Of a stretch of 62,330 nt of DNA, positions 18,602 to 28,312 are shown in pieces. The stretch is from assembly GCF_015056685.1 (NCBI RefSeq), contig NZ_SVFW01000008.1, positions 36,201-98,530 of the forward strand. Reading direction: 5' to 3'. The notes under the pieces are model-generated. The model was given only the letters and a program-made list of their open reading frames with translations. It made no database searches and had not been told where the DNA came from. The DNA is from Butyrivibrio sp. GTDB lineage: Bacteria; Bacillota; Clostridia; Lachnospirales; Lachnospiraceae. The position numbers were made by a program, and so were the translations under genes. Numbering within the stretch: the stretch's first letter is position 1; each line of letters opens with the position of its first letter.

Positions 18602-19891
18602 ATGCGAGTATCACGCCATAATGGCAGATCAGGATCACATGGAGCTTACAACCCAAAGCACAATGACAGAGGGTTTGATTTTGATAAGGCTGAGGAGATT
18701 AAAAAGGAATTTACCAAGAACAATCTCTATTGGGACTGCATCACGAGACAGGTAGTTCGTCAAGATGAAAGGACTGATGAGACTCCTTCCTTTACCGAGG
18801 TGGAGAAAGGTTTTTATGATCTTGTCTACAAAGATTATGTTGAAGGGCAGAATGCAAGAAACACTGCCGCCAGATATAAGGAGAGGAACAGGACAACGGA
18901 TGATCTTAGGGAGAGTACAAAGACTTGCCCTGAGGAAACAATTTATAAGATTGGAAATATTGATAAGCATGTTGATTATGATGTCCTTGCAAAAGTGACT
19001 TTTGATTTTTTAAATCAGCTTCAGGAAAGATATGGCAAGCATATGCATATCCTTGACTGGGCTCTTCACCTTGATGAAGGTACTCCTCACATTCATGAAA
19101 GACATGTCTTTGATGTTGTAAACAAATATGGAGAACGTCAGCCCAAGCAGGAAGATGCACTTAAGGAAATGGGTTTTGAACTTCCTAATCCTGAAAAGAA
19201 ATCCGGCAAGTACAACAATAGGAAGATGAGCTTTGATGCAGAATGCAGAAAATTATTTTTGGAGAGCTGCAAAAAGTTTGGACTTGAGGTTGAGGAAGAA
19301 CCTATCTATGGTGGCAAGAAATATCTTGAAAAGCAGGAGTACATCATAGAAAAGTTGAACGCTGACATCAAGGATCTTTACGACACCATTGACACATGGC
19401 AGGAGATAGGAGAGAAGCTACAGGCTGAAAACGAAAGACTCACTCAGGAAAATAAAAATCTGGAGCTAAAGATCGAAGATGTTGAAGGTCTTCTCAAAGA
19501 AGTATCTGAGGTTGCTTATGATAAAGCCTGTGACACACTTGTTGATGAAACCACTGACAAGGTTAGAGAGGAAGATCTTGCAGAGATTGAACATCATAAG
19601 AAATGGCTTATGGTTCCAGAGAGAACAGCAGATAAATCTCTCAGAGATTATGCGTTTCATCAGATGGAAGTCTTGCAGAAAAATCTTGGTAAGCTTCGTG
19701 ATAGGATCATAAACAGAGTCAGAAAGGCATTCAAATTGTCTGAGATGAAGGATAAGTTTATTGAGGAAATCATGGAAGAGACAAGACCGAGCACTCTTGC
19801 ACTTCTGGAGAAGTATAAAGCTGAGATAAAGGAAAGGGATGCCAATACAATTTATCTCCCGAAAAAGAACAGAGGTGAGATAAGCCGTTGA
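18602..19891 (+). CDS. MobV/Pre-type relaxase (plasmid mobilization protein)
   Basis: 429 residues. The key HUH-type motif WALHLDEGTPHIHERHVFD (about residues 157-175) matches the HxDExTPHxH metal-binding motif of MobV/Pre relaxases. The N-terminal VSRHNGRSGSHGAYNPKHND is the conserved start of the Clostridial version. Long coiled-coil stretches occupy residues 240-310. The enzyme nicks oriT to start conjugal mobilization of small elements. ATG 18602 follows AAGGAG. It is translationally coupled to the CHC2 gene (TTGA overlap), a pairing seen in mobilizable Firmicute elements. It appears intact even though the rest of the element is damaged. Confidence 0.85.
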   Translation: MRVSRHNGRSGSHGAYNPKHNDRGFDFDKAEEIKKEFTKNNLYWDCITRQVVRQDERTDETPSFTEVEKGFYDLVYKDYVEGQNARNTAARYKERNRTTDDLRESTKTCPEETIYKIGNIDKHVDYDVLAKVTFDFLNQLQERYGKHMHILDWALHLDEGTPHIHERHVFDVVNKYGERQPKQEDALKEMGFELPNPEKKSGKYNNRKMSFDAECRKLFLESCKKFGLEVEEEPIYGGKKYLEKQEYIIEKLNADIKDLYDTIDTWQEIGEKLQAENERLTQENKNLELKIEDVEGLLKEVSEVAYDKACDTLVDETTDKVREEDLAEIEHHKKWLMVPERTADKSLRDYAFHQMEVLQKNLGKLRDRIINRVRKAFKLSEMKDKFIEEIMEETRPSTLALLEKYKAEIKERDANTIYLPKKNRGEISR

Positions 19892-20403
19892 GTGTGTTCA
19901 ATACTGTAAGCGAAAATATTACAGCAAGACAGGTCTTTGAGTATTATGGTATCAGGGTGAACCGCTATGGGATGTGCTGTTGCCCATTCCATAGCGATAA
20001 ACATCCAAGCATGAAAGTTGATACCAGATATTACTGCTTTGGATGTGGTGAAAAGGGAGAGGCAGTAGATTTTGTTTCAAAGTATTTTGGACTGGGGCTT
20101 AAGGACGCAGCAATAAAAATATGTGATGACTTCAATCTTATATATGATGAAAGCTACCATGCACCTGTGAAAAAAGGTCACTCATGAAAAGTCCCTGATC
20201 CTCAAATTTGAGGAGTCAGAAAAATATGTCTTTCGTGTTTTGTCCGACTACTTGCATCTTTTGAAAAAATGGAAAACTGAATATGCACCTAAGGATGAAA
20301 ATAGTGAATGGCATCCTTATTTTTGTGAAGCTCTGAAAGAATTAGATCATGCTGAGTATATGCTTGATATTTTACTCACAGGAGATATTTCTGACAGGGC
20401 TTT
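19888..20403 (+). pseudogene. CHC2 zinc-finger primase-like protein, frameshifted and truncated
   Basis: It starts with TTG 19888 overlapping the relaxase stop. The zinc finger is clear: CCPFHSDKHPS then YYCFGCGEKGEAVDFV. The frame stops at 20185 after KKGHS. Shifted by one base, coding continues with HEKSLILKFEESEKYVF, then a conserved EWHPYFCEALKELDHAEYML segment to about 20400, where it ends abruptly against the 3' end of the opposite-strand aminotransferase gene. One frameshift plus a truncated C-terminus make it non-functional as a full protein. The abrupt end marks the right edge of the mobile island. Confidence 0.75.
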
Positions 20404-20404
20404 T

Positions 20405-21598
20405 TTATTTTTTATATGCGTTAACAACTTTTATTACAGCTTTGATAACATCATTAACGTCTTCATCTGTCATCATTGGATAAAGCGGAATACTCATAAT
20501 TCCTCTGTATATATCCTCAGCTACAGGGCAAAGACCTTTTTTGTAGCCTCTCTTCTTATAGAATGGGAAGTAGTATACAGGAACATAGTGCACCTGAGGC
20601 TGAACATTCTCTGCTGCAAGTGCATCAAAGAACTGTCTTCTGGTGCAGTTAAGTTTATCGAGCTTAAGCTGGATAATGTACAGATGTCTTGTGGTATCGG
20701 ATTCGGGAATCTCTTTCTGAATAAACAACTCCGGGATATCCTTAAATGCCTCGTTATATTTATTTACAATCTCTTTTCTGCGTGCAGAGAACTTGTCGAG
20801 CTTATTAAGTTGGCTTATAAGAAGAGCTGCCTGAAAATCAGTCATTCTATAGTTGAATCCAAGTTCCTGCATCTCGTATACCCAAGGACCTTCCGGCTCT
20901 TCTACCATTTCGGCAGGATTTCTAACGATTCCGTGCTGTGAAGCAAGGTGGAGTTTTCTGTAGAGCTCTGGATCATTAGTTGTGATTGCTCCGCCTTCAC
21001 CTGCTGTAACTGTTTTTACAGGGTGGAAACTGAAACATGTAATGTCTCCAATAGAGCCTTCAGGTCTTCCTTTGTATTTTGTGCCAATAGCATGAGCTGC
21101 ATCAATAATAAGAGTGAGACCATGTTTGTCACAGATTTCTCTGATCCTATCATGCTCAACAGCCTGACCTGTGAAATCAACGGCTACAACAGCCTTTGTT
21201 TTTTCAGTGATATGAGCCTCAATGCTATCAGGATCAATGTTGTAAGTCTCAGGATTAACGTCAGCAAAAACAGGTGTAGCACCTACATATACTGCGCAAT
21301 TTGCTGATGCAGCAAAGGTAAGAGGAGTTGTAATAACCTCATCACCTTCTCCAAGACCTGCTGCAATACACGCACAGTGAAGAGCTGCAGTTCCGTTACA
21401 AACAGATACAGCGTATTTTGCACCGGTTACTTCGCAGATTTTTTGCTCAAGAGCTGTAACAGTGGGGCCACAAGTAAGGTAATCACCTGTGAGTACTTTT
21501 GAAACAGCTTCAACATCTTTTTCGTCAACCCATTGACGACCATAATATATCTTTTCTTTTCTAATTGGCGTTCCGCCATCTATAGCAAGTTTTTCCAA
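20405..21598 (-). CDS. pseC: PseC-like UDP-4-amino-sugar aminotransferase (DegT/DnrJ/EryC1)
   Basis: 397 residues, a full-length PLP enzyme. The PLP lysine lies in SFHPVKTVTAGEGGAI, typical of PseC. The N-terminal GRQWVDEKDVEAVSKVL and the GTAALHCACIAAGLGEGDEV region are conserved in the group, as is GFNYRMTDFQAAL. PseC makes UDP-4-amino-4,6-dideoxy-AltNAc in the pseudaminic acid route. No pseB or other pse gene is visible here, so the product could be another 4-amino-4,6-dideoxy sugar for the surface glycan. Its 3' end abuts the mobile island remnant. Confidence 0.82.
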   Translation of the reverse strand: MEKLAIDGGTPIRKEKIYYGRQWVDEKDVEAVSKVLTGDYLTCGPTVTALEQKICEVTGAKYAVSVCNGTAALHCACIAAGLGEGDEVITTPLTFAASANCAVYVGATPVFADVNPETYNIDPDSIEAHITEKTKAVVAVDFTGQAVEHDRIREICDKHGLTLIIDAAHAIGTKYKGRPEGSIGDITCFSFHPVKTVTAGEGGAITTNDPELYRKLHLASQHGIVRNPAEMVEEPEGPWVYEMQELGFNYRMTDFQAALLISQLNKLDKFSARRKEIVNKYNEAFKDIPELFIQKEIPESDTTRHLYIIQLKLDKLNCTRRQFFDALAAENVQPQVHYVPVYYFPFYKKRGYKKGLCPVAEDIYRGIMSIPLYPMMTDEDVNDVIKAVIKVVNAYKK

Positions 21599-21683
21599 GA
21601 TTAAATCCTTCTTTCTGATTCATTTCTGACATTTATTGTTATCAAACATGATACATCTTTTAGCTTTGAATGTAAAAAGCTTA

Positions 21684-23615
21684 TCAAATACCCTTCTTTA
21701 TCGGATTTTTCTCTATTAGATGCATATACATAGCCACAATAGTGGGCATCAAATAGAATATTGCCCAAGAATATCTGGGCTGATCAACAATCATAGGAGC
21801 AAGGAATATAAATATAAATGAAAGCCACAAAGGAACGAGGGCTAGTCTATATTCCTTAAGACCATTTCTTTTTAAGAAAAGAGAAATAGCAAACATCAAA
21901 AATACGTAGGCGCACAGATTGCTTAAGGTTGAGATTATCGGCATCTGATTAAGCATTCTGTACAGGCTGCAGATTGTAATTGCAAGTCCGTCGATAGGTT
22001 CAGGTATATGAAGATTTAAGTAATCTTTCAGCTCATCTGTAGCAACACCGATTCCGGCATTTACATCCTGGTTATATACTACATTGTCGAAATCCGGCAT
22101 GAACACATAATAGCTTTGGTTCCATGTGGCTTCGATATAGCAAAGAGGGTGTTTGAAGAACATCAAAAACCATACTTTGAAATATCTAAGCAATTGCTGC
22201 GTGTTTTCGGCATGATATTCGGCTTTTACAGAATCTGAACAGTCAGGATGGTAGTCTGTATAGAGCCATTCATAATCTAAAACATCCCCAATAGCTTCAT
22301 ATTCTTCCTGAGTAAATTCGTCCCTGTAATAGTGGTAGTATCTGGCCGTTTGCTGGAAGGGAAGAGAAAACATATCTTGCTGTTTTATCTCCACAACGTT
22401 GAAGGCTTTGATTATTCCTTTTTCAAGGCCGGATGACAAAAGCACGGGCATGATCAGCATCAAAATAAGGGCTAAAGATATCTTTATCTCTGTTTTATGT
22501 CTGATGTACTTAACGATGGAAATTACCATCCAGATAACAAGGGTTCCAAGGTAGATATGCAGTCCATTTTTTCTATAGGATGTCATGAGAAAAGCACCAA
22601 TTATCCACAGAATTATAAGTTGTTTATCCTCCTTGAATGAGAAAGAGTCTTTTTTTCTGACTATAACATCTATAAATGTAAGTCCCCACAAAACATATCC
22701 AACCATATGCGGATAGTCTTTAATAGCCCATGCTGCATTTCCTGTAAAATAAGGCGTTACTGTGTATAGGAAGATCGCAAGTAGTCTGAACCATTTTGGA
22801 GTATTCCATTTTTTCATAAATAAAAGCGTATATGAAAGAACAGCTGCCATAGCGATGGCCTGGAGAATACAGTAAATAAACAGCCCGACATTAGCACTAC
22901 CGAGAACCTTTACCCCAAACTCAACAAAAATACCGACGGTCATGGTGTGGATTATAGGCTGGTTGGTTGCCAATTGAGTTTGACCGAAATACTGATTCAG
23001 CTGTGCCCAGTTATCATCGCTGAGCGCACCAGGGTAGCGGCAGATAAGATGAGGAAGCCAGGCTATCACAATAAGTATCCACATAAAAATAAATGGATGC
23101 CTATGGTAATGAGAGTACAGTTTTCTCTTAATTTTATAATTACTAAGAGTACCGGAACCGAGCAATGATTGAACTTTCCATGGGTTATCAAGTACCCATA
23201 ATGTAAATTTGGTTATGGCCAGGTACAGATAATAAAAACCAATTATAAGGATGAGGGTCTTGATTACATTAAATTTCGGAGTCCAAAGGCTAGACAAAGA
23301 ATCATTGTATCTAAAAGCTTTACCACCTGTGTACATAACAGAGAAAAATAGCGCCAGCAGCTTGCCGCCCTTTATGTCTGTGCTATTCAATACTTTGTAG
23401 TATGCGTATGCCAGTGCAAGACCTATTATCATTATCAGAAAAGCATTACCTGCAAATGTACTATTTAGCTGCTCAAACAGCTCAAAAATGATATTGATCA
23501 AAGGAGATACAATATGCGATTCATAGGGCGATGGCGTATCAAGACTGATAAAAAACGCACTTGCAGAAAATAGCCCGGCGATCATGCATTTTAACTTTGA
23601 ATAGTTATTCTTCAT
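21684..23615 (-). CDS. DUF6020-type polytopic membrane protein
   Basis: About 643 residues with more than ten TM segments. The central loop CRYPGALSDDNWAQLNQYFG followed by NQPIIHTM is the characteristic PGxxxxDxxxQ...HP/H pattern of the DUF6020 family. It also resembles the catalytic first loop of GT-C enzymes. A conserved AWAIKDYPH and SYRKNGLH occur later. ATG 23615 overlaps the CotH stop (ATGAAGAATAA), and an upstream in-frame TTG at 23633 is less likely. It probably acts in surface glycan modification; the biochemical role of the family is not known. Confidence 0.72.
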   Translation of the reverse strand: MKNNYSKLKCMIAGLFSASAFFISLDTPSPYESHIVSPLINIIFELFEQLNSTFAGNAFLIMIIGLALAYAYYKVLNSTDIKGGKLLALFFSVMYTGGKAFRYNDSLSSLWTPKFNVIKTLILIIGFYYLYLAITKFTLWVLDNPWKVQSLLGSGTLSNYKIKRKLYSHYHRHPFIFMWILIVIAWLPHLICRYPGALSDDNWAQLNQYFGQTQLATNQPIIHTMTVGIFVEFGVKVLGSANVGLFIYCILQAIAMAAVLSYTLLFMKKWNTPKWFRLLAIFLYTVTPYFTGNAAWAIKDYPHMVGYVLWGLTFIDVIVRKKDSFSFKEDKQLIILWIIGAFLMTSYRKNGLHIYLGTLVIWMVISIVKYIRHKTEIKISLALILMLIMPVLLSSGLEKGIIKAFNVVEIKQQDMFSLPFQQTARYYHYYRDEFTQEEYEAIGDVLDYEWLYTDYHPDCSDSVKAEYHAENTQQLLRYFKVWFLMFFKHPLCYIEATWNQSYYVFMPDFDNVVYNQDVNAGIGVATDELKDYLNLHIPEPIDGLAITICSLYRMLNQMPIISTLSNLCAYVFLMFAISLFLKRNGLKEYRLALVPLWLSFIFIFLAPMIVDQPRYSWAIFYLMPTIVAMYMHLIEKNPIKKGI

Positions 23616-25716
23616 ATACTTTGTGTTCCTCAATTCTTGTCACTTCATGGGAGTCTGCATCAATGTGTATTACTCTGAGATCAAAATCCCTGTCGAACGC
23701 ATTTTCAGTAATTATCTCTTTATCATCTAAGTATACTCCACAAGAACCATCATCTGCCTGATAGTAGATCAGATTTCCTATTTCGGTTTCATAGGTCCCT
23801 CCGGCGAAGAAATCGTTGCAGAATGAGAACTCATCATTATCAAGCATAATTATAAGGTCAGTGGACTCTCCGAGGCCTAATGCGTCTTCAGCAATAGATT
23901 CACCATTAAATTCATTATATTGATCAATTAACTGGCTTTTTAAAGAAACTTTTTCTGATACATAATCAGATGGGATTCCCCATTTGGATAGAAGCTCATA
24001 ATAATACTCCTCATCCCAAAGATCAGGATTATTTATCTCAAGAAGAACCAGCTCATTAGGATCAGAAAATAGTTGAGATACGCAATCATAAATAATATCG
24101 CTGCCAAAAGTCAGCTTTTCATACTCATAATCAGGATCCACAGTGAGATTATCAACATAATCATCCATTGCAGATAGTCTGTCGAGTACATAATTCTTAA
24201 ATTCATCCAGATTCAACTGAGAACCACTTATGTAGCTGCCTTCAGGCCAGCATTCTTTTTCACGCAGATAAGCACCTGATGAAAAGATATCTTTTTCGTA
24301 TGAGTCAAGCATGGTCAGAACAGTAGCATCGGACCAGGTGGTTTGACGCAGCTTTTTATACTTTTTTTGTATCTGTGAAATTGTTGTTTCAGGCTCTAGC
24401 TGCAATAACTCGTAAAAGGCTTCATAATCAAATTCAAAATTTGTAGCAGGCGTGATGGGGTCTTTTTCCCAGTGGGTCGTTGAACCCCATGTAAGATCCA
24501 TGTCCCACGGAATATATAGTCCTTTAAGGGAATTGTTTCCATTAAAGATCGCCAGGTTCTGGTTTTTATATATGTTATCCCAACCCTGGATCAGATTTAT
24601 ATATAAAAAGAAATCAATAGCGTTATCAATATCGATGAGATCTTTTAGCTCATCAGGCTTATCATGGAACATGTCGGTTTGAATCAGATATTCACGCAAG
24701 AGTGAAAAACTGTCGTTATCGTGCTTGCTTTGAATTCTGAAAGAAGAAGGTGCACCATCAGATTCCAGGAGAAGAGTATTCTCATATCCCATGAGACGTC
24801 TGTACATAACAGCATTTGTATTATCTTTGGTTATTCCAATTTGTGTTGCCTGCATAGGATAGCCAAGTGCGTACAAGCCACTGTATTCACCATTTAAAAA
24901 CAGCTCTACATACTTATATTCTGTTCCAGTGTCGAGGTTGTTGTAATTGTCAGTTGCTACAGAATTTTTCCATAAATTTGTAGAAAAAATATTTCGCACT
25001 TTTTCCGGGTCATCATAGATGCAGTATAGTATCCAGTCTTCATCTTTCCTTAAACCTAAAAGAGATACCTTGTTGTTTTTTACGTTGCCATTTTTCTGAG
25101 TGTAAGAAAGAGAAAGCCTGTATGACTTTTTTTGATAGATAAGTGATGAAGCCCCTCTTACATGAATAGTACCATCGGAAGTAATAACTTTTTCAGAGGC
25201 GCCGATACTGTTATCATATATATGAAACTTCATAGTTGTTGATTCTTCTTTTGACTCAGAAATATCAGAATCAGTATTGATAGAAATAACAGGAAGAGTT
25301 GTGCATTTAAGTGCAGAGCTATAATAGTAAGAATCATTATAAACAACAAAAGAAATAGCATTATTTTTTGCTATGTCATCAGAATTGATACTGTTATTAA
25401 ATGCTATTTTTAGATCTGGGCTATCTGAAATGACATTTACTTCAGGATTGTATGAATGAGAGCTGCCCTGAATCAGAGAATAGAAATAGTAATCGCCATT
25501 TGTGGCATATATGAGCTCTTGGTCATCGAACATAATAGAGCTAAAAAGAGTATCACAAAAAGTTCTTGAAGAGACAATGTCATTAATTGTTTCGTCATCT
25601 GTAACCAGATCATTGTAAGATGAACCGACATTTTTGCCCAAGAATAAGTATATTCCTGCGCAGAGCAGGAATATAAGTATGATGATTTGAATTGTTCGTT
25701 TAGTGTTTTTTGTCAT
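23605..25716 (-). CDS. CotH kinase family protein, membrane-anchored
   Basis: 703 residues with an N-terminal TM anchor (IQIIILIFLLCAGIYLFL) and an extracytoplasmic region. CotH motifs are visible in order: HVRGASSLIYQKKSYRLSL, LLGLRKDEDWILYCIYDD, KYVELFLNGEYSGLYALGY, a long spacer, then LYIPWDMDLTWGSTTHW containing the DxD-like WDMDLTWG. CotH proteins are atypical protein kinases of spore coats and cellulosome-type surfaces. Here it is translationally coupled with the DUF6020-type gene, suggesting an envelope role. The region downstream of the kinase core (about residues 400-700) is acidic and unassigned. Confidence 0.85.
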   Translation of the reverse strand: MTKNTKRTIQIIILIFLLCAGIYLFLGKNVGSSYNDLVTDDETINDIVSSRTFCDTLFSSIMFDDQELIYATNGDYYFYSLIQGSSHSYNPEVNVISDSPDLKIAFNNSINSDDIAKNNAISFVVYNDSYYYSSALKCTTLPVISINTDSDISESKEESTTMKFHIYDNSIGASEKVITSDGTIHVRGASSLIYQKKSYRLSLSYTQKNGNVKNNKVSLLGLRKDEDWILYCIYDDPEKVRNIFSTNLWKNSVATDNYNNLDTGTEYKYVELFLNGEYSGLYALGYPMQATQIGITKDNTNAVMYRRLMGYENTLLLESDGAPSSFRIQSKHDNDSFSLLREYLIQTDMFHDKPDELKDLIDIDNAIDFFLYINLIQGWDNIYKNQNLAIFNGNNSLKGLYIPWDMDLTWGSTTHWEKDPITPATNFEFDYEAFYELLQLEPETTISQIQKKYKKLRQTTWSDATVLTMLDSYEKDIFSSGAYLREKECWPEGSYISGSQLNLDEFKNYVLDRLSAMDDYVDNLTVDPDYEYEKLTFGSDIIYDCVSQLFSDPNELVLLEINNPDLWDEEYYYELLSKWGIPSDYVSEKVSLKSQLIDQYNEFNGESIAEDALGLGESTDLIIMLDNDEFSFCNDFFAGGTYETEIGNLIYYQADDGSCGVYLDDKEIITENAFDRDFDLRVIHIDADSHEVTRIEEHKVYEE

Positions 25717-25854
25717 AGTGTTAATGTTTTATAAGACCAAAAATATATTTTAAACTGTGGATATTTTACTATTTGTTTAGTTATTGAGCAATATGTGTGT
25801 GATTGTGGAAACATTGGCATATATTTGGTATAGTATAATATCGAGGTTTTATTA

Positions 25855-26509
25855 ATGAATAGATATAAAAAAGCGAAGAAAAAATAAAAAATATATATGG
25901 TTGGATAGAGCAGTTGTATCTGTTGTTATACTCTATTTTATTTTTACAGCCTTTGTTTTTAAAGATATGACGACTCAGCATTATGACGTTATTACTCATA
26001 AGCCAAATACAAGACTATCTTCTGTTTGGCTTGACTCTGTTCCATATCATCAGCAATTCCAAGCAAACAAAATTGTAGGGATAAGGCTATATCTCAGTAA
26101 TCCATACAATGTATCTGAAGGTGTTGTTTCAGTTAAGATTGGAAATCAGGAGACAGGGAAAGCACTATATGAAAGTGAAATACTTGTCACAGAGATCTCA
26201 GACAGCTCTCTTGAGGATTATATAGATATAATTCCGGAAGATATTACATTTGAAGATGATGTGGTATATTACGTTGAGCTAGATGCCCTAAGCTGTGCAG
26301 ATAAGACAATAAAAGCATACCTTGGAGCCATGAGTACATATGGTGTAAGCCATGCCGGAGATGAGAGTGATCTTTCGAATAAGATGCTTTGTTTTGAAGT
26401 TATCCAGAAAATCATTCCATTCTCTTTCATAATATGGGTTTTTATTACAAGTCTTGTTGTGATGATGCTTATTTTTGTTTTTTCAAAAAACAAGCGTAAG
26501 GAGAACTAA
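25855..26509 (+). pseudogene. Membrane-anchored extracytoplasmic protein, frameshift after start
   Basis: ATG 25855 with TCGAGG upstream reads MNRYKKAKKK and stops at 25885 inside A-rich runs. One base of frame change gives a continuous protein: KKYIWLDRAVVSVV, a TM, an extracytoplasmic beta-rich domain with SVPYHQQFQANKIVGIRLYL, and a second TM near the C-terminus. The only alternative start is TTG 25901 without a ribosome binding site. The frame change falls in A-runs, so an assembly error or polymerase slippage could restore it. The domain resembles the next gene (YSQQF motif). No named family was recognised; a carbohydrate-binding-like beta sandwich is a guess. Confidence 0.55.
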
Positions 26510-26510
26510 C

Positions 26511-26980
26511 ATGACATTCAGTTGCCTACATCTCTTGAAAGTAAGTTAATCATCCCTGTACTGTTGTTAATATGGCTATTTGGAGCAGGAGTATTATCGG
26601 TTGATAAGTTTACAACTAAGACAGAAAATCTGCATGATGAGAGTCTTGCCAGTGGATATGAGCTTGCAGAACACTCCGGTTACAGTCAGCAGTTTACTGT
26701 TAAACGTAAGGATTTAAAAGAAATCCATGTTTCACTGGAAAACTTTTTTGAAAACGTAGGGACTTTTGTTCTATCGATTCAGAAAGGGCAGGATGAGATT
26801 GTTCAGTCAGTTCAGAGTGTGGAATTTGATAAAATAGATGGTTTATACTATATTTGGGATGTTTCTGGACTTGGCTTGGAAAAAGGCGATACTTATGACC
26901 TTTATATCTATACCGGATTCATTGGAGAAGATGAGGAGAATCCAGTGATCAAGAGGATAGAATATATTTATACAAAATAA
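26511..26980 (+). pseudogene. Second extracytoplasmic protein, frameshift after start
   Basis: ATG 26511 has a perfect AAGGAG eight bases upstream but runs into TAA after 12 codons. The long frame lacks an ATG; it starts LPTSLESKLIIPVLLLIW and has one TM, then EHSGYSQQFTVKRKDLKEIHV and a beta-rich region of about 110 residues. A one-base deletion just after the ATG explains the arrangement. The layout (one TM, then a domain opened by Y.QQF) matches the preceding gene, so the two are likely paralogues. It could be a sequencing error, decay or a switchable gene. Function unknown. Confidence 0.55.
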
Positions 26981-26992
26981 GGATTGTTTGAT

Positions 26993-28177
26993 ATGGATAA
27001 TATCCGAAAGATAGACAGAAAAAACATTTCAAATACTCTGTACTACGTGGCACTTACTATTGAACTTTTTTTTATGTTGCTTGAGAAGAGCGAAATTTCA
27101 ATTCCTTTCATCAGTCATGTTTTCAGAGTAACATTTCTTTTGACACTTATTGCAGTGCTGATCATGAAGCATGATAAAAAGGAATGGCTGATCATTATAG
27201 CTACATTTTGTTTTACTTTCATATGCTACAGGATAACGGGGAGAAATGAACTTTTAAGATTTTCGATGTTTGTGTTTGCTGCCAAAGATATTAACCTTGA
27301 GAAGACTATGAAGTATTGGTTTTATTTCTGTCTGGCAGGGTTCATTCTTATTACAGCTTTATCTTTGATCGGAGTTATGGGAGATGTCTATGTTGATGCA
27401 GATTTCGGAAGAGGCAGCGTAGAACGAAGATACACTCTTGGCTTTGGTCACCCCAATACTCTATGTGGTTGTGCGTATGTGATTTTACTGCTATGGCTGT
27501 GGCTTTATGGTAAAAGAGCCGGAATTGTTAGCTATTTGGCATGGATAGTCGGTACTATTGTTTTGTATAAATTTAGTGTTTCCAGGACAATTATATTGAT
27601 ATTTATGATGACAATTGCTCTTGCGATGATAGTAAGATTTATTCCGGTGATCAAAGAAAAAAAACTCGTATATATTTTGGCAGGATTAGTTTCACCTGGC
27701 ATGTGCGTGCTCATCTCTGTTGTGGCAGCAATTGCCAGCAAATATCGTTGGACTGTTCTGGATAATGGAGAAGTGATTTGGCAAACAGGGAATGAATTAG
27801 TTGCAAAGCTTGATGAGATTTTAAATGGAAGAATCGCAAATCTTTATTATGATTCACAGACCCATGAAGGAGCTGTTGAGACCTGGAAGTTTTTTTCTGA
27901 TAGGAATAGCGACAGAATTTTTGATATGGGCTGGGTTAGATTGTACTATTGGTATGGAATTGTTCCTGCAACAGTTGTAGTTATACTTATTCTGCTGTTG
28001 ATATATCTTTGCTACAAAGAAAAGGATATTTGGACTGTTCTTATTGTGTTCTCCCTTGGTGTTTACACAATAATTGAGGCAACTTTTGTTTCAAGGTATA
28101 TTGGGAGAAATCTACTGATACCAATAGCTGCGGCATATTTATACAGAACTTTGCAAAAAAGGTATAGTGAGTTTTAA
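26993..28177 (+). CDS. Wzy/WaaL-like polysaccharide polymerase or ligase
   Basis: About 394 residues, ten or more TM segments. A large extracytoplasmic loop (about residues 255-310) precedes the last TMs, the layout of O-antigen ligase/polymerase proteins. It shares the motif GFGHPNTL and a downstream SVSRTIIL with the gene at 59973 (GYAHPNTL, SGSRTGLL), indicating two related copies. ATG 26993 has AAGGA ten bases upstream. It probably joins glycan repeat units outside the membrane. Polymerase versus ligase cannot be decided from sequence. Confidence 0.65.
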   Translation: MDNIRKIDRKNISNTLYYVALTIELFFMLLEKSEISIPFISHVFRVTFLLTLIAVLIMKHDKKEWLIIIATFCFTFICYRITGRNELLRFSMFVFAAKDINLEKTMKYWFYFCLAGFILITALSLIGVMGDVYVDADFGRGSVERRYTLGFGHPNTLCGCAYVILLLWLWLYGKRAGIVSYLAWIVGTIVLYKFSVSRTIILIFMMTIALAMIVRFIPVIKEKKLVYILAGLVSPGMCVLISVVAAIASKYRWTVLDNGEVIWQTGNELVAKLDEILNGRIANLYYDSQTHEGAVETWKFFSDRNSDRIFDMGWVRLYYWYGIVPATVVVILILLLIYLCYKEKDIWTVLIVFSLGVYTIIEATFVSRYIGRNLLIPIAAAYLYRTLQKRYSEF

Positions 28178-28312
28178 GATGTTAAAAATTTTTGGGAGAG
28201 AGATGGATGATATTCTTCTTAATCTAGAGACTTTCTTGGTTCATATAACTGACACCGATGTGTGATAAAACGTGTATAATATATGGGAATTGTCTTTAGA
28301 AAAGGTAAAATA

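Noticed and set aside
20240..20941. A 233-codon plus-strand frame.
   Set aside because: Only its first 160 bases (the tail of the CHC2-type gene) are coding; the rest is antisense to the PseC-like gene.
25901..26509. Reading the first surface protein as an intact gene from TTG 25901.
   Set aside because: No ribosome binding site is near that TTG, while ATG 25855 has one; a one-base shift explains it better.
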